A stretch of DNA of 64,000 nucleotides from a bacterium (GTDB lineage Bacteria; UBP6; UBA1177; JAKLFG01), in assembly GCA_022709425.1 (NCBI GenBank), contig JAKLIW010000006.1, positions 124,001-188,000 on the forward strand, written 5' to 3'. Below, piece by piece: positions 8,756-16,610 of this stretch. The notes under the pieces were generated by a model. The model saw only the letters and a list, made by a program, of their open reading frames with translations. It was not told the origin of the DNA and did no database searches. Position 1 is the first letter of the stretch, and each line of letters opens with the position of its first letter. Both the position numbers and the translations under genes were made by a program.

Positions 8756-9925
8756 ATGGCGCCGCTTCCGCTCCGTCAGGGGATAGACCGGTTCGACCGG
8801 GCGCTCGTCGGTAAGGAGAATGTCGCTCTCATCGCCAACCATACCGCCGTTGACCGCACCGGCCGCGCCACCCCCGCCGCGCTCCGCGACGCCGGTCTGC
8901 GCCTCTCCTGCATCTTCTCGCTGGAACACGGCTATTTCCCCGTCGCGCAGGACATGGAGGCGGTCAACAAGGAGAACCGGCTCTTCGGCGTCCCGATATT
9001 CTCGCTCTACGGCGCGACCGCCGCGAGTCTCGCCCCCGATCCGACCCATCTGGACCGGTTCGACACCGTCATCTACGACGTGCAGGATATCGGTAGCCGC
9101 TATTACACCTATATACAGAGTCTTACCCTTTTCATGGATGAACTGGCCCGCCGTCCCAAACGGCTCGTGATACTCGACCGCATCAATCCGATCGATGGGA
9201 TAACGGTCGAAGGGAGTCCACTGGAGGAGCGCTACGCCAGTTTCGTCGGCCGGTTCCCCATTCCGCACCGGCACGGGCTCACCACCGGCGAGGCGGCGCT
9301 GTTCTACCACAAACTCAAGGGCTACACCTTCCCGCTGGAGGTGGTGACGGTCGAGGGGTGGCGGCGCGACAGTTTCGCCGACGACTACGACCTGCCGTGG
9401 ATACCGACCTCACCCAATATGCCGACGCTCGATACCGCCCTTCTCTATCCCGGCGGCTGTCTCATCGAGGGGACCAATATTTCGGAGGGTCGCGGGACCA
9501 CCGCGCCGTTCCGCATCGTCGGGGCGCCGGAGATCGACCCGTTCGAACTGGCGGAGAAACTGCGGACGCTCGAACTGCCGGGGCTCCGGTTCCTGCCGCT
9601 CGAATTCCGGCCGATGTTCCAGAAAGAGGCGATGAAACGGTGCGGCGGGGTCTATATCGATCTCACCGACCGGCGCGCCGTCCGGCCGCTGCGGGCCTAC
9701 ATCGCGATACTCAACGCGTTCCGCTCCATCCTCGGCGACGACGGCTTCTTCCGGATGAAACCCTACGAGTTCGTGAAGGATATCCCGGCGATCGAACTGC
9801 TCCTCGGCGACCGCTGCCTCATCGATATGTTCTACAAACGGGCCCCGCTTGCCGACATCGATGAACACCTCGCCGCCGCCGAATCGAAATGGCTCACCGA
9901 CCGGCAGGAATTCCTCCGCTACTGA
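8756..9925 (+). CDS. DUF1343 / NamZ-type exo-N-acetylmuramidase-like protein
   Basis: A 389-residue member of the DUF1343 family, whose characterised member NamZ of Bacillus is an exo-beta-N-acetylmuramidase that trims MurNAc from peptidoglycan ends. Conserved blocks are present: VALIANHTAVDRTG, SLEHGYFPVAQDMEAV, IYDVQDIGSRYYTY, DRINPIDG, PNMPTLDTALLYPG and the EGTNISEGRGT segment. Known homologues usually carry a signal peptide; here the N-terminus (MAPLPLRQGIDRF) has none, so the protein looks cytosolic unless exported by another route. It is coupled to pssA. Confidence 0.85.
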   Translation: MAPLPLRQGIDRFDRALVGKENVALIANHTAVDRTGRATPAALRDAGLRLSCIFSLEHGYFPVAQDMEAVNKENRLFGVPIFSLYGATAASLAPDPTHLDRFDTVIYDVQDIGSRYYTYIQSLTLFMDELARRPKRLVILDRINPIDGITVEGSPLEERYASFVGRFPIPHRHGLTTGEAALFYHKLKGYTFPLEVVTVEGWRRDSFADDYDLPWIPTSPNMPTLDTALLYPGGCLIEGTNISEGRGTTAPFRIVGAPEIDPFELAEKLRTLELPGLRFLPLEFRPMFQKEAMKRCGGVYIDLTDRRAVRPLRAYIAILNAFRSILGDDGFFRMKPYEFVKDIPAIELLLGDRCLIDMFYKRAPLADIDEHLAAAESKWLTDRQEFLRY

Positions 9926-9942
9926 CCCTCCCTTTTTTCTTC

Positions 9943-9971
9943 TTGCATCGGAACGTGTTTCGGGCTATAGT
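9943..9971 (+). promoter_or_regulatory. promoter of the 46-residue lipoprotein gene
   Basis: TTGCAT and TATAGT are 17 bp apart, with predicted initiation near 9978, giving a leader of about 35 nt. Confidence 0.6.
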
Positions 9972-10011
9972 GGCGCACGGTCCGTTTTTTAACCCTTGAG
10001 GGAGGTATCCG

Positions 10012-10152
10012 ATGAAGAAACTGCTTTTGGTGCTCGGCATCATGGCGATCGCCGCCTCGTGCGCGACCCCGCAAAAAGATTACTCGCAGGATCAGGAAAG
10101 AGCGCGCGAACATGGGCAGGAGGCGTTCCAAGCGCCTGAGGTCAACGAATAG
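10012..10152 (+). CDS. 46-residue lipoprotein
   Basis: A very small predicted lipoprotein: MKKLLLVLGIMAIAASC is a clean type II signal with Cys17, leaving a 30-residue mature peptide rich in Gln, Glu and charged residues with no recognisable domain. Support comes from a GAGGGAGG ribosome site at good spacing, its own near-consensus promoter and the intact lipobox. It resembles other small entericidin-like or spacer lipoproteins only in size; no function can be assigned. It lies alone between the NamZ-like gene and the ffh promoter. Confidence 0.7.
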   Translation: MKKLLLVLGIMAIAASCATPQKDYSQDQERAREHGQEAFQAPEVNE

Positions 10153-10212
10153 CGACCGCCTTTCCCAACGCCCCGAAAGCGCTGGAGATATCCGCCGAAC
10201 CGAAAGATTTTC

Positions 10213-10240
10213 TTGACGCAATGCCCTCGTCCCGTATAAT
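10213..10240 (+). promoter_or_regulatory. ffh operon promoter
   Basis: TTGACG and a perfect TATAAT are 16 bp apart, giving a leader of about 18 nt before ffh. This is one of the strongest promoter matches in the window and fits a translation/secretion operon. Confidence 0.7.
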
Positions 10241-10264
10241 CTGCCGGTTTTTTTGAGGAACTGC

Positions 10265-11605
10265 ATGTTCGACCAACTCTCGGAAAAACTCGAACAGACC
10301 TTCCGGCGTCTGCGCGGGTTCGGAAAACTTTCCGAGGACAACATCAAAGAGGCCGCGCGCGAGGTGAAGCTGTCGCTCCTCGAGGCCGACGTCAATTTCA
10401 AGGTGGTCAAAGACCTTGTCGAGAAGATATCGGCGCGCGCCGTCGGCGCCGAGGTGATGAAGTCGGTCACCCCCGGCCAGCAGTTCGTCAAGATATTCCA
10501 CGATGAGCTCGTCGCGGCGCTCGGAGCGGGCGACCATGAACTCAACCTCGCGGTGCGACCCCCGGCGGTCATCCTCATGGCGGGCCTGCAGGGTTCCGGT
10601 AAGACCACGAGCGCCGGAAAGATCGCCCGGCTCCTGAAAGAGAAACAGCGCAAGCGGGTTCTTCTGGTCCCGGCCGATGTCTACCGCCCCGCCGCCATCG
10701 ATCAGCTGAAGAAACTCGGCGGCGCCGTCGGGGTTGATGTATTCGACACCCAGCCCGGCGACGAACCGGTGCGCATCGCCGAGGCGGCCTTGAAACAGGC
10801 GCGCGACGGCGTCTACGATGTGATGATCGTCGATACCGCCGGCCGGACGCAGATAGACGAACCGATGATGCGCGAGATAACCGACATACGGAACCTCCTC
10901 CAGCCGCACGAGGTCCTCTTCGTCGCCGACGCGATGACGGGACAGGAGGCGGTCAATGTATCGAAGGAGTTCCACGAACGGCTCGGCCTTACCGGCGTGG
11001 TCCTCACCAAGATGGATGGCGACGCCCGCGGTGGCGCGGCACTCTCGATACATGCCGTCACCGGCGCGCCGGTCAAGTTCGTCGGCATGGGGGAGAAGAG
11101 CGACCAGCTCGAACTCTTCCACCCCGAACGGATCGCCGGCCGTATCATCGGGATGGGCGACATCATGACGCTCGTCGAAAAGGCGCAGGAGAACATCGAT
11201 GCCGACAAAGCGGCGAAGATGCAGAAACAGATGCTCTCCAATAAATTCAACCTCGAGGATTTCCTCGCCCAGATGAAGATGATGAAGAACATGGGACCGA
11301 TGGAGGACCTGCTCGGGATGATACCGGGGATCGGCGGCGCCCTCAAACAGGTGAAGGGGAAGGTGAACTTCGAGAAGGAACTGAAGAAGATAGAGGCGAT
11401 CATCAGCTCGATGACCCGTTCCGAGCGGATGAGCCCCGAGATACTCGACGCCTCGCGCCGCCGCCGCATCGCTGCGGGAAGCGGCACGAAGGTGCAGGAC
11501 ATCAACCAGTTCATGAAGCAATACCTCGAGATGAAGAAGATGATGAAACGGATGCAGTCGATGGGACTCGGGTCCCTGATGAAAGGCATGAAAGGTATCG
11601 GATAG
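10265..11605 (+). CDS. ffh: signal recognition particle GTPase Ffh
   Basis: A 446-residue SRP54-type protein that binds the 4.5S RNA and signal sequences of nascent membrane proteins and delivers ribosomes to FtsY. The order is complete: N-domain helices (1-85), G-domain with P-loop GLQGSGKTT at about 107-115, DTAGR and TKMDGDARGG, then a Met-rich M domain with KMMKNMGPMEDLLGMIPG and repeated MKKMMKRM helices. The ATG at 10265 follows GAGGA; an in-frame TTG 12 bp upstream lies inside that site and is rejected. It heads the rpsP-khpA-rimM-trmD-rplS series. Its RNA partner is encoded at about 29.5 kb. Confidence 0.97.
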   Translation: MFDQLSEKLEQTFRRLRGFGKLSEDNIKEAAREVKLSLLEADVNFKVVKDLVEKISARAVGAEVMKSVTPGQQFVKIFHDELVAALGAGDHELNLAVRPPAVILMAGLQGSGKTTSAGKIARLLKEKQRKRVLLVPADVYRPAAIDQLKKLGGAVGVDVFDTQPGDEPVRIAEAALKQARDGVYDVMIVDTAGRTQIDEPMMREITDIRNLLQPHEVLFVADAMTGQEAVNVSKEFHERLGLTGVVLTKMDGDARGGAALSIHAVTGAPVKFVGMGEKSDQLELFHPERIAGRIIGMGDIMTLVEKAQENIDADKAAKMQKQMLSNKFNLEDFLAQMKMMKNMGPMEDLLGMIPGIGGALKQVKGKVNFEKELKKIEAIISSMTRSERMSPEILDASRRRRIAAGSGTKVQDINQFMKQYLEMKKMMKRMQSMGLGSLMKGMKGIG

Positions 11606-11636
11606 CAAACCCACACGCGTCAGGAGGAAAGGACGA

Positions 11637-11894
11637 ATGAGCGTAAGCATCAGACTCACCCGGCAGGGCGGCAAGAAGAAACCCTTTTACCGCGTCATCG
11701 CGGTCGACAAACGGAAAAAACGGGACGGCGACTGCCTTGAGCGCCTCGGCCACTACGATCCCAACCATGAACCGGCCGAGATCGTGATGGACCTCGACAA
11801 GATCCAGAAGTGGATCGCCAAGGGGGCCCAGTGTTCCGACACCGTCGCCACGCTGATGAAAAAGGTCGCCGCGAAGGCGAAAAAAGAGGCGTAA
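11637..11894 (+). CDS. rpsP: 30S ribosomal protein S16
   Basis: An 85-residue S16 with the family core SIRLTRQGGKKKPFYRVIAVDKR near the N-terminus, the RLGHYDPN loop and a Lys/Ala-rich tail. S16 helps fold the 5' domain of 16S rRNA. It follows ffh by 31 bp behind an AGGAGGAAAGG ribosome site. The ffh-rpsP-khpA-rimM-trmD order is the classical bacterial arrangement. Confidence 0.97.
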   Translation: MSVSIRLTRQGGKKKPFYRVIAVDKRKKRDGDCLERLGHYDPNHEPAEIVMDLDKIQKWIAKGAQCSDTVATLMKKVAAKAKKEA

Positions 11895-11933
11895 GCGCCA
11901 TATCCGAATTCTTGCGGAGGGAGGAGATTCGCG

Positions 11934-12164
11934 ATGAAGGAACTCATTAGGCACATCGTATCGCATCTGGTCGACAATCCCGATCAGATACAGGTCGATG
12001 AGATCGATGGGGAACGGACCTCGGTCATCGAACTGCGGGTCGCGAAGGAGGATCTGGGGAAGGTCATCGGCAAGGAAGGCCGTATCGCCAAGGCGATGCG
12101 CGTCCTGATCTCGGCCTCGTCGAGCAAAGACCGGAAAAAGAGCGTACTCGAGATCATCGAGTAG
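11934..12164 (+). CDS. khpA: KH-domain RNA-binding protein KhpA
   Basis: A 76-residue single KH domain protein with the GxxG loop in IGKEGRIAKAMRVLI. KhpA proteins bind RNA, often with KhpB, and affect cell size and translation. It starts 39 bp after rpsP behind GGAGGGAGGAG, the usual place for this gene (ylqC position). Confidence 0.95.
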   Translation: MKELIRHIVSHLVDNPDQIQVDEIDGERTSVIELRVAKEDLGKVIGKEGRIAKAMRVLISASSSKDRKKSVLEIIE

Positions 12165-12241
12165 TCTCTTTTGACCGCATCCGGCGCGTGGCGGGAACGC
12201 CGCGGCCGTGAAAGAACATTTTTTCAGGTAAAGGGGTATCC

Positions 12242-12733
12242 ATGTCCGAAGCGCTCGTCGTCGTCGGTCATTTCTCGCGCGTCATCAAGGGCGACGGCAC
12301 CCTGCTGTTCAAGCCCCATTTGCACGACGCATCGTTCCTCGAACAGGCGAAACACCTGTATCACCACCTGTTCAAAACTGAGTTCGGCATCACCTATATA
12401 AAGGAAGTGGCAAAGGGATTCCACGTCCGCATCGCCGAGGTCGAGAAGCCCTATGAAGCCGAATACCTCGTCGGAGAAGAATTCTCTCTGCCGCGCACCG
12501 AACTGCTCGGCCGCACGCATGACGCTCTAATCGGAGCGACGGTAGCGAACACCGCCGGTGAAGAACTCGGCATCGTCGTCGCTATCAATGAGACACCCGA
12601 CTATCCTCTGCTGACGGTGCGCGGCCCACGCGGTCGTTTCGCCGTACCGTTCACTCCGGCTGTCGCCCGTCTCGATGGCGATCGGATACTTCTTCTGCAC
12701 GAAAACATATTTCTTCAAGACGATCCGCAGTAA
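12242..12733 (+). CDS. rimM: ribosome maturation factor RimM
   Basis: A 163-residue RimM-like protein, which helps assemble the 30S head with S19. The N-terminal strand VVVGHFSRVIKGDGTLLFKPH matches the RimM barrel with its G-x-G turn; the C-terminal PRC-barrel half has LIGATVANTAGEELGIV, DYPLLTVRG and AVPFTPAVARLDGDRI. It is diverged, but length, domain order and position between khpA and trmD support the name. The start follows AGGTAAAGGGGT. Confidence 0.88.
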   Translation: MSEALVVVGHFSRVIKGDGTLLFKPHLHDASFLEQAKHLYHHLFKTEFGITYIKEVAKGFHVRIAEVEKPYEAEYLVGEEFSLPRTELLGRTHDALIGATVANTAGEELGIVVAINETPDYPLLTVRGPRGRFAVPFTPAVARLDGDRILLLHENIFLQDDPQ

Positions 12734-12780
12734 CGGAACTCATCAAGGAACTGAAACCCTCGAACGATGAAAGGTTTCTC

Positions 12781-13914
12781 TTGAGCGCTTTTTTTGATTG
12801 CGTGGTGGTGGGCGGCGGCCCGGCAGGCGCCGTTGCGGCACTGACGCTCGCCCGACGCGGCCGCAGGGTCGTACTCCTAGAAAAAGGCTCCCTTCCACGG
12901 TTCAAACCATGTGCCGGCGGTCTCTCTTCGGAAGCATTCTCGCTTCTGGGGTTATCAGAACTCGCGGGAGAAGTAGGCCGCGTTCACGAGGTCAGGATAC
13001 TGTTCGACGGGACCCTTCCTTCCCTGCATCATCTCGCCCAACCATGCATCATGGTCGACAGGGCCTCTTTCGATAAGGGACTTATCGATCTCGCGGCGGC
13101 CGCCGGGGCCGAGATCGCCCAGCGGACCGAAGTGACCGGCTTCACGCCCCGCGGCGACCTTTGGCAGGTCGAAACGAACCGAGGAATGTTCCCCGCACGG
13201 AAGGTCATCATCGCCGACGGCGCGTTGGGGAAAACGGCGGCGCGGGCCGGCTTCAAGAAAAAATACGGGCTTGACGGCTGGGCGATGGCCTACGAGATGC
13301 CCCAGACGACCCCGCGCAACGAAATGGTGGTGGATCTCGGCATTCTTCCCTACGGCTACACGTGGCTTTTCCCGAAAGGCCCCTCTCTTTCGATCGGCGT
13401 CGGGGTGGCAAAAAAACATGATGACCATCGAAAGATATTCGATACGTTGGCCCTTTTTGCCGACCGGCAAGGGGTCCCGTTCGACCGCGCGCAGTGCCGC
13501 GGACAGCGTATCGCGCTGTGGGGCGGCAACCAGCCCCTAACCCTGAAAGATTCGTTCCTTCTTGCCGGGGAAGCGGCCGCGCTGGTCGATCCGCTCAACG
13601 CGGAAGGAATACGCCCCGCCATAAAAAGCGGCATGGCGGCGGGAGAAGCGGTCGATGCGGCGCTCGCGGGAGACGCGGATGCTTTCCTTCGCTATCAACG
13701 AAACATGTGGACCCAGCTGGGGCGAGAATTCGCCATCGCCACCCGCATCGTTCGCTTTTTCTTCCTTTTCCCCGCCCTTTCCTACCATACCGCCCTGTTC
13801 CATCCGCGGGCCACGTCGATCATGAACGAGGTATTCGTAGGCTCTTTGGCCTATTCGGCTATAACGGATAAGGTTTTCGCGGTACTGAGAAAAAAGATCT
13901 TGGGCATAGGATGA
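12781..13914 (+). CDS. geranylgeranyl reductase-family FAD oxidoreductase
   Basis: A 377-residue flavoprotein with an N-terminal dinucleotide-binding fold (VVVGGGPAGAVAALTLARRG, then VVLLEKG), the PCAGGLSSEAF segment characteristic of geranylgeranyl reductase-type enzymes, and the second FAD-binding block FLLAGEAAALVDPLNAEGIRPAIKSG. Such enzymes reduce isoprenoid or prenyl-quinone double bonds; the substrate here is unknown. The C-terminus has a hydrophobic amphipathic stretch typical of membrane association. The start is a TTG; the nearest ATG is out of frame and stops at once. It interrupts the conserved rimM-trmD pairing, 47 bp after rimM, which is unusual. Confidence 0.85.
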   Translation: MSAFFDCVVVGGGPAGAVAALTLARRGRRVVLLEKGSLPRFKPCAGGLSSEAFSLLGLSELAGEVGRVHEVRILFDGTLPSLHHLAQPCIMVDRASFDKGLIDLAAAAGAEIAQRTEVTGFTPRGDLWQVETNRGMFPARKVIIADGALGKTAARAGFKKKYGLDGWAMAYEMPQTTPRNEMVVDLGILPYGYTWLFPKGPSLSIGVGVAKKHDDHRKIFDTLALFADRQGVPFDRAQCRGQRIALWGGNQPLTLKDSFLLAGEAAALVDPLNAEGIRPAIKSGMAAGEAVDAALAGDADAFLRYQRNMWTQLGREFAIATRIVRFFFLFPALSYHTALFHPRATSIMNEVFVGSLAYSAITDKVFAVLRKKILGIG

Positions 13915-13957
13915 TCTTTCTTCGAACCATTCTCTTCTCGATGCCGCGTTCATCTTC

Positions 13958-13985
13958 TTGCTTTTTGCGCATCTCGCCCTAGAAT
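13958..13985 (+). promoter_or_regulatory. candidate trmD promoter
   Basis: TTGCTT and TAGAAT are 16 bp apart in the 98-bp gap before trmD. It would restore independent expression of trmD-rplS downstream of the inserted reductase gene. Confidence 0.4.
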
Positions 13986-14012
13986 GGGTTTGCCTTATTG
14001 AACGGAGTGGCC

Positions 14013-14717
14013 ATGCGGATCGATATCCTGACGCTGTTCCCTGAATATTTTGAGACCCCCTTCTCCACCAGCATGATGAAGCGGGCGGTCGAAAAAGGGC
14101 TGGCCGAGTTTCATCTCCACCAGATCCGCGACCACGGCAAGGGAAAGCGGCGTCAGGTCGATGACGCCCCCTACGGCGGCGGCGCGGGGCTGGTGATGAT
14201 GGCCGAGATACTGATGAACGCCTACAACGCCGTGCCGAAAAGCGCGAACTGTCGGTCGTTCCTCCTGTCACCGCGCGGCAAACGGTTCGACCAGAACAGG
14301 GCGCGCGAACTGGCGACGCACGAGCAACTGCTCCTCATCGCGGGCCATTATGAGGGAATAGATCAGCGCTTCATCGAACTGACGGATATCGAGGAGCTCT
14401 CACTGGGTGACTTCGTCCTGACCGGCGGCGAACCGGCGGCGGCGGTCATCACCGACGCGGTGGTGCGGCTCATCCCCGGCGTACTCGGCAACGAGGAATC
14501 GACCGAACACGAATCGTTCTCCCTGCCGCTCCTCGAACATGATCATTACACCATGCCGCGTGAATTCGGCGGTCTCAAGGTCCCCAAGGTACTCTTCTCG
14601 GGCGACCACGCCAAGATAGAGGCGTGGCGGAAAAAGAACAGCCTCATGCGGACGCTCCGCAACCGCCCCGAACTGCTGACGCTCCTCCCCGACAACTTCT
14701 TCGACGACGACAAATAA
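14013..14717 (+). CDS. trmD: tRNA (guanine37-N1)-methyltransferase TrmD
   Basis: A 234-residue SPOUT methyltransferase that makes m1G37 in tRNAs with G36 and prevents +1 frameshifts. Conserved segments are complete: RIDILTLFPEYFE, DDAPYGGGAGLVM, GHYEGIDQRFI, the knot LSLGDFVLTGGEPAA, IPGVLGNEES, and YTMPREFGGLKVPKVL with GDHAKIEAWR. The ATG at 14013 has a GGAG site at good distance; a TTG five codons upstream is rejected. The next gene starts one base after the stop. Confidence 0.97.
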   Translation: MRIDILTLFPEYFETPFSTSMMKRAVEKGLAEFHLHQIRDHGKGKRRQVDDAPYGGGAGLVMMAEILMNAYNAVPKSANCRSFLLSPRGKRFDQNRARELATHEQLLLIAGHYEGIDQRFIELTDIEELSLGDFVLTGGEPAAAVITDAVVRLIPGVLGNEESTEHESFSLPLLEHDHYTMPREFGGLKVPKVLFSGDHAKIEAWRKKNSLMRTLRNRPELLTLLPDNFFDDDK

Positions 14718-14718
14718 G

Positions 14719-15267
14719 ATGGAACGGGTCTACATCGCGCTCCTCCACTACCCGGTCCGTCAGGGAGGCCGCACCATCTCCAGTTCCATCACCAATCTCG
14801 ACATCCATGACCTTGCACGGCTCGCGGCGACTTACGGCCTAGGCGCCTACTACCTCGTCCACCCCGACGAGGGAATGCGCGGACTGGCAACCGAATTCCT
14901 GAGCCACTGGTTCGAGGGTGCAGGACGTTTATTTAAGCCCGACCGGACCCGTGCTCTCGAAAAACTGATCATCGTAAAGACACTTGACGAGGCGATCGCC
15001 GATATCAAACAACGGGAAGGGGAACGCCCTTACCTGCTTGCCACCTCGGCGGCCCTTCGGCCCAAAACGGTGACGCTCGAGAACATCGGGAAACTGACCA
15101 AAAAACCGCTCCTCCTCCTGTTCGGCACCGCCGATGGAATAAGCGAAGAACTTGATGATATTATTGATGGTTATGCCGAACCAATAGACCCCGGCAACGG
15201 CTATAATCACCTCAGTGTCCGGAGCGCCGCGTCGATTTTTATTGACAGACTGCACCGGGTTAAGTAA
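14719..15267 (+). CDS. SAM-dependent RNA methyltransferase (PF09936-type SPOUT)
   Basis: A 182-residue protein of the SPOUT family described for Aquifex and deltaproteobacteria (PF09936). It has VYIALLHYPVRQ, LDIHDLARLAATYGLGAYYLVHP, a central LLLLFGTADGISEEL (knot and cofactor-binding loop) and a terminal YNHLSVRSAASIFIDRL. The target RNA is unknown. It is tightly linked to trmD (1-bp gap) and followed by rplS, so two knotted methyltransferases lie side by side in the ribosomal operon. Confidence 0.85.
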   Translation: MERVYIALLHYPVRQGGRTISSSITNLDIHDLARLAATYGLGAYYLVHPDEGMRGLATEFLSHWFEGAGRLFKPDRTRALEKLIIVKTLDEAIADIKQREGERPYLLATSAALRPKTVTLENIGKLTKKPLLLLFGTADGISEELDDIIDGYAEPIDPGNGYNHLSVRSAASIFIDRLHRVK

Positions 15268-15306
15268 ATTGACAGCCTGTTTTTTGGGAACGAAAGGAGT
15301 TATGCC

Positions 15307-15669
15307 ATGACCAGCCCTATGATTGCCGAACTCGAACGGAAACAGATGCGCGCCGATCATTACCATATCAAGCCGGGCGATAAGGTGTCGGTCCACACCC
15401 GCATCATCGAAGGCGACAAACAGCGCATCCAGATCTTCACCGGTGACGTCATCGCGATAAAGAACGGCCGCGCGAACAACCGGACCACCATCACGGTCCG
15501 CAAGTTCTCCTCCGGCTTCGGCGTCGAGCGTATCTTCCCGCTCCACTCGCCGCTCATCGAGAAGGTCGAGTTGGTCAACCGCGGTATCGTAAGTCGCGGC
15601 AAGCTTTACTATCAGCGCGACCGTCGTGGCAACGCCGCCAAGATCAAGGTCAAGACCAGCTGGCGTTAA
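15307..15669 (+). CDS. rplS: 50S ribosomal protein L19
   Basis: A 120-residue L19 with the expected PGDKVSVHTRIIEGDKQRIQ, FTGDVIAIKN, the FSSGFGVERIFPLHSP segment and a basic C-terminus. It sits at the 30S-50S interface. A clear AAAGGAG site precedes the ATG. It ends the conserved translation block. Confidence 0.97.
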   Translation: MTSPMIAELERKQMRADHYHIKPGDKVSVHTRIIEGDKQRIQIFTGDVIAIKNGRANNRTTITVRKFSSGFGVERIFPLHSPLIEKVELVNRGIVSRGKLYYQRDRRGNAAKIKVKTSWR

Positions 15670-15683
15670 GCCCCCGCCGCGCC

Positions 15684-16610
15684 ATGTCACGCACGGCGCG
15701 CCTCATCTTTTTTTCACTGATAGTTGTTTCTCTTCTCTGCTTCGCCGCAGAAAAACCGCTGGAACCGGGCATCTTCTTCTCGATGAGCGCCGAGGGACCA
15801 CGGCTCGAGAAACGGCTCTGTGGCCCGGAGGCTTTCGGCGCGGGTGATTTTTACTACTTTCACCACAACAAAAAAGAGCTCTGCGCCCACGGCGTGACGG
15901 TTCACCCCGGCGTGAACGTTCTGCGCATTGAAAAGAGCGTCGCTCCCGTATCGATAACGGGGAACTGGCAACTCGCCGACGGTATCGATAGCCAGCTTAT
16001 CTTCGACCCCGCCGCGACCTTCGAGGAGGGGCATGATGAACAAGGCCGTCCGCTGACCGAAGGGATCTACGGCGCCTTCACCGATACGACGGGTATCCTG
16101 CAGGTTCCTCGCTTCATCCGGAGGAACGGCATGTGGGAACCGGTCCTGCCGTTGCGCGAACTGTTCCTCCTGCAGGTGCAAAAGGACCGGTCGTTCGCGC
16201 TGGAGATCGTCACCGCCGCGCCGCTTACCGATGCCGGAAAAGACCCGGCCCTCTTTTTCGGACTTGCGACCGGCCGCGTAATGGTCCGCACCCAGACCAA
16301 AAGCGGTATCTCCTTCACCGGCGCAGGGTTCTCGAAGATACGGCTCCCCGCCCTCTCCCTCACCGACGGTGACAGTTTCGGCCGCTACCGCATCACGGTG
16401 AAGAGCGATCTTCCCTCCACGAAAAAGGGAGCGGCGAAAAAAAGAGAGCTGACCCTGCCGACCCTTTCGGCCCAACTCGCCGCCGAGGCGAACGGCTCTC
16501 TCGACCTTGAAATAACGGTAAGGGGCTCTACGATACCGGCGGAAGATGCCGGCAAACTCAACGAATTCATCCGGCGCGAACTGCCGGGCAGTTTTTCGGC
16601 GGCTCAATGA
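15684..16610 (+). CDS. exported protein of unknown function
   Basis: A 308-residue protein with a signal peptide (hydrophobic ARLIFFSLIVVSLLCFA, cleavage near AAE). The mature part is mainly beta-strand-like, alternating polar and hydrophobic residues, with two Cys (in RLCGPEAF and KELCAHG) that could form a disulfide. No recognised domain and no further membrane helix. It starts 14 bp after rplS and overlaps ribD in an ATGA junction, so it is coupled to both neighbours. Nothing in the sequence ties it to riboflavin synthesis. Confidence 0.7.
   Translation: MSRTARLIFFSLIVVSLLCFAAEKPLEPGIFFSMSAEGPRLEKRLCGPEAFGAGDFYYFHHNKKELCAHGVTVHPGVNVLRIEKSVAPVSITGNWQLADGIDSQLIFDPAATFEEGHDEQGRPLTEGIYGAFTDTTGILQVPRFIRRNGMWEPVLPLRELFLLQVQKDRSFALEIVTAAPLTDAGKDPALFFGLATGRVMVRTQTKSGISFTGAGFSKIRLPALSLTDGDSFGRYRITVKSDLPSTKKGAAKKRELTLPTLSAQLAAEANGSLDLEITVRGSTIPAEDAGKLNEFIRRELPGSFSAAQ

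Noticed and set aside
12781..13914. Sterol biosynthesis gene
   Set aside because: The flavoprotein resembles geranylgeranyl reductases rather than squalene monooxygenase; it cannot be used as evidence for sterol synthesis in this organism.
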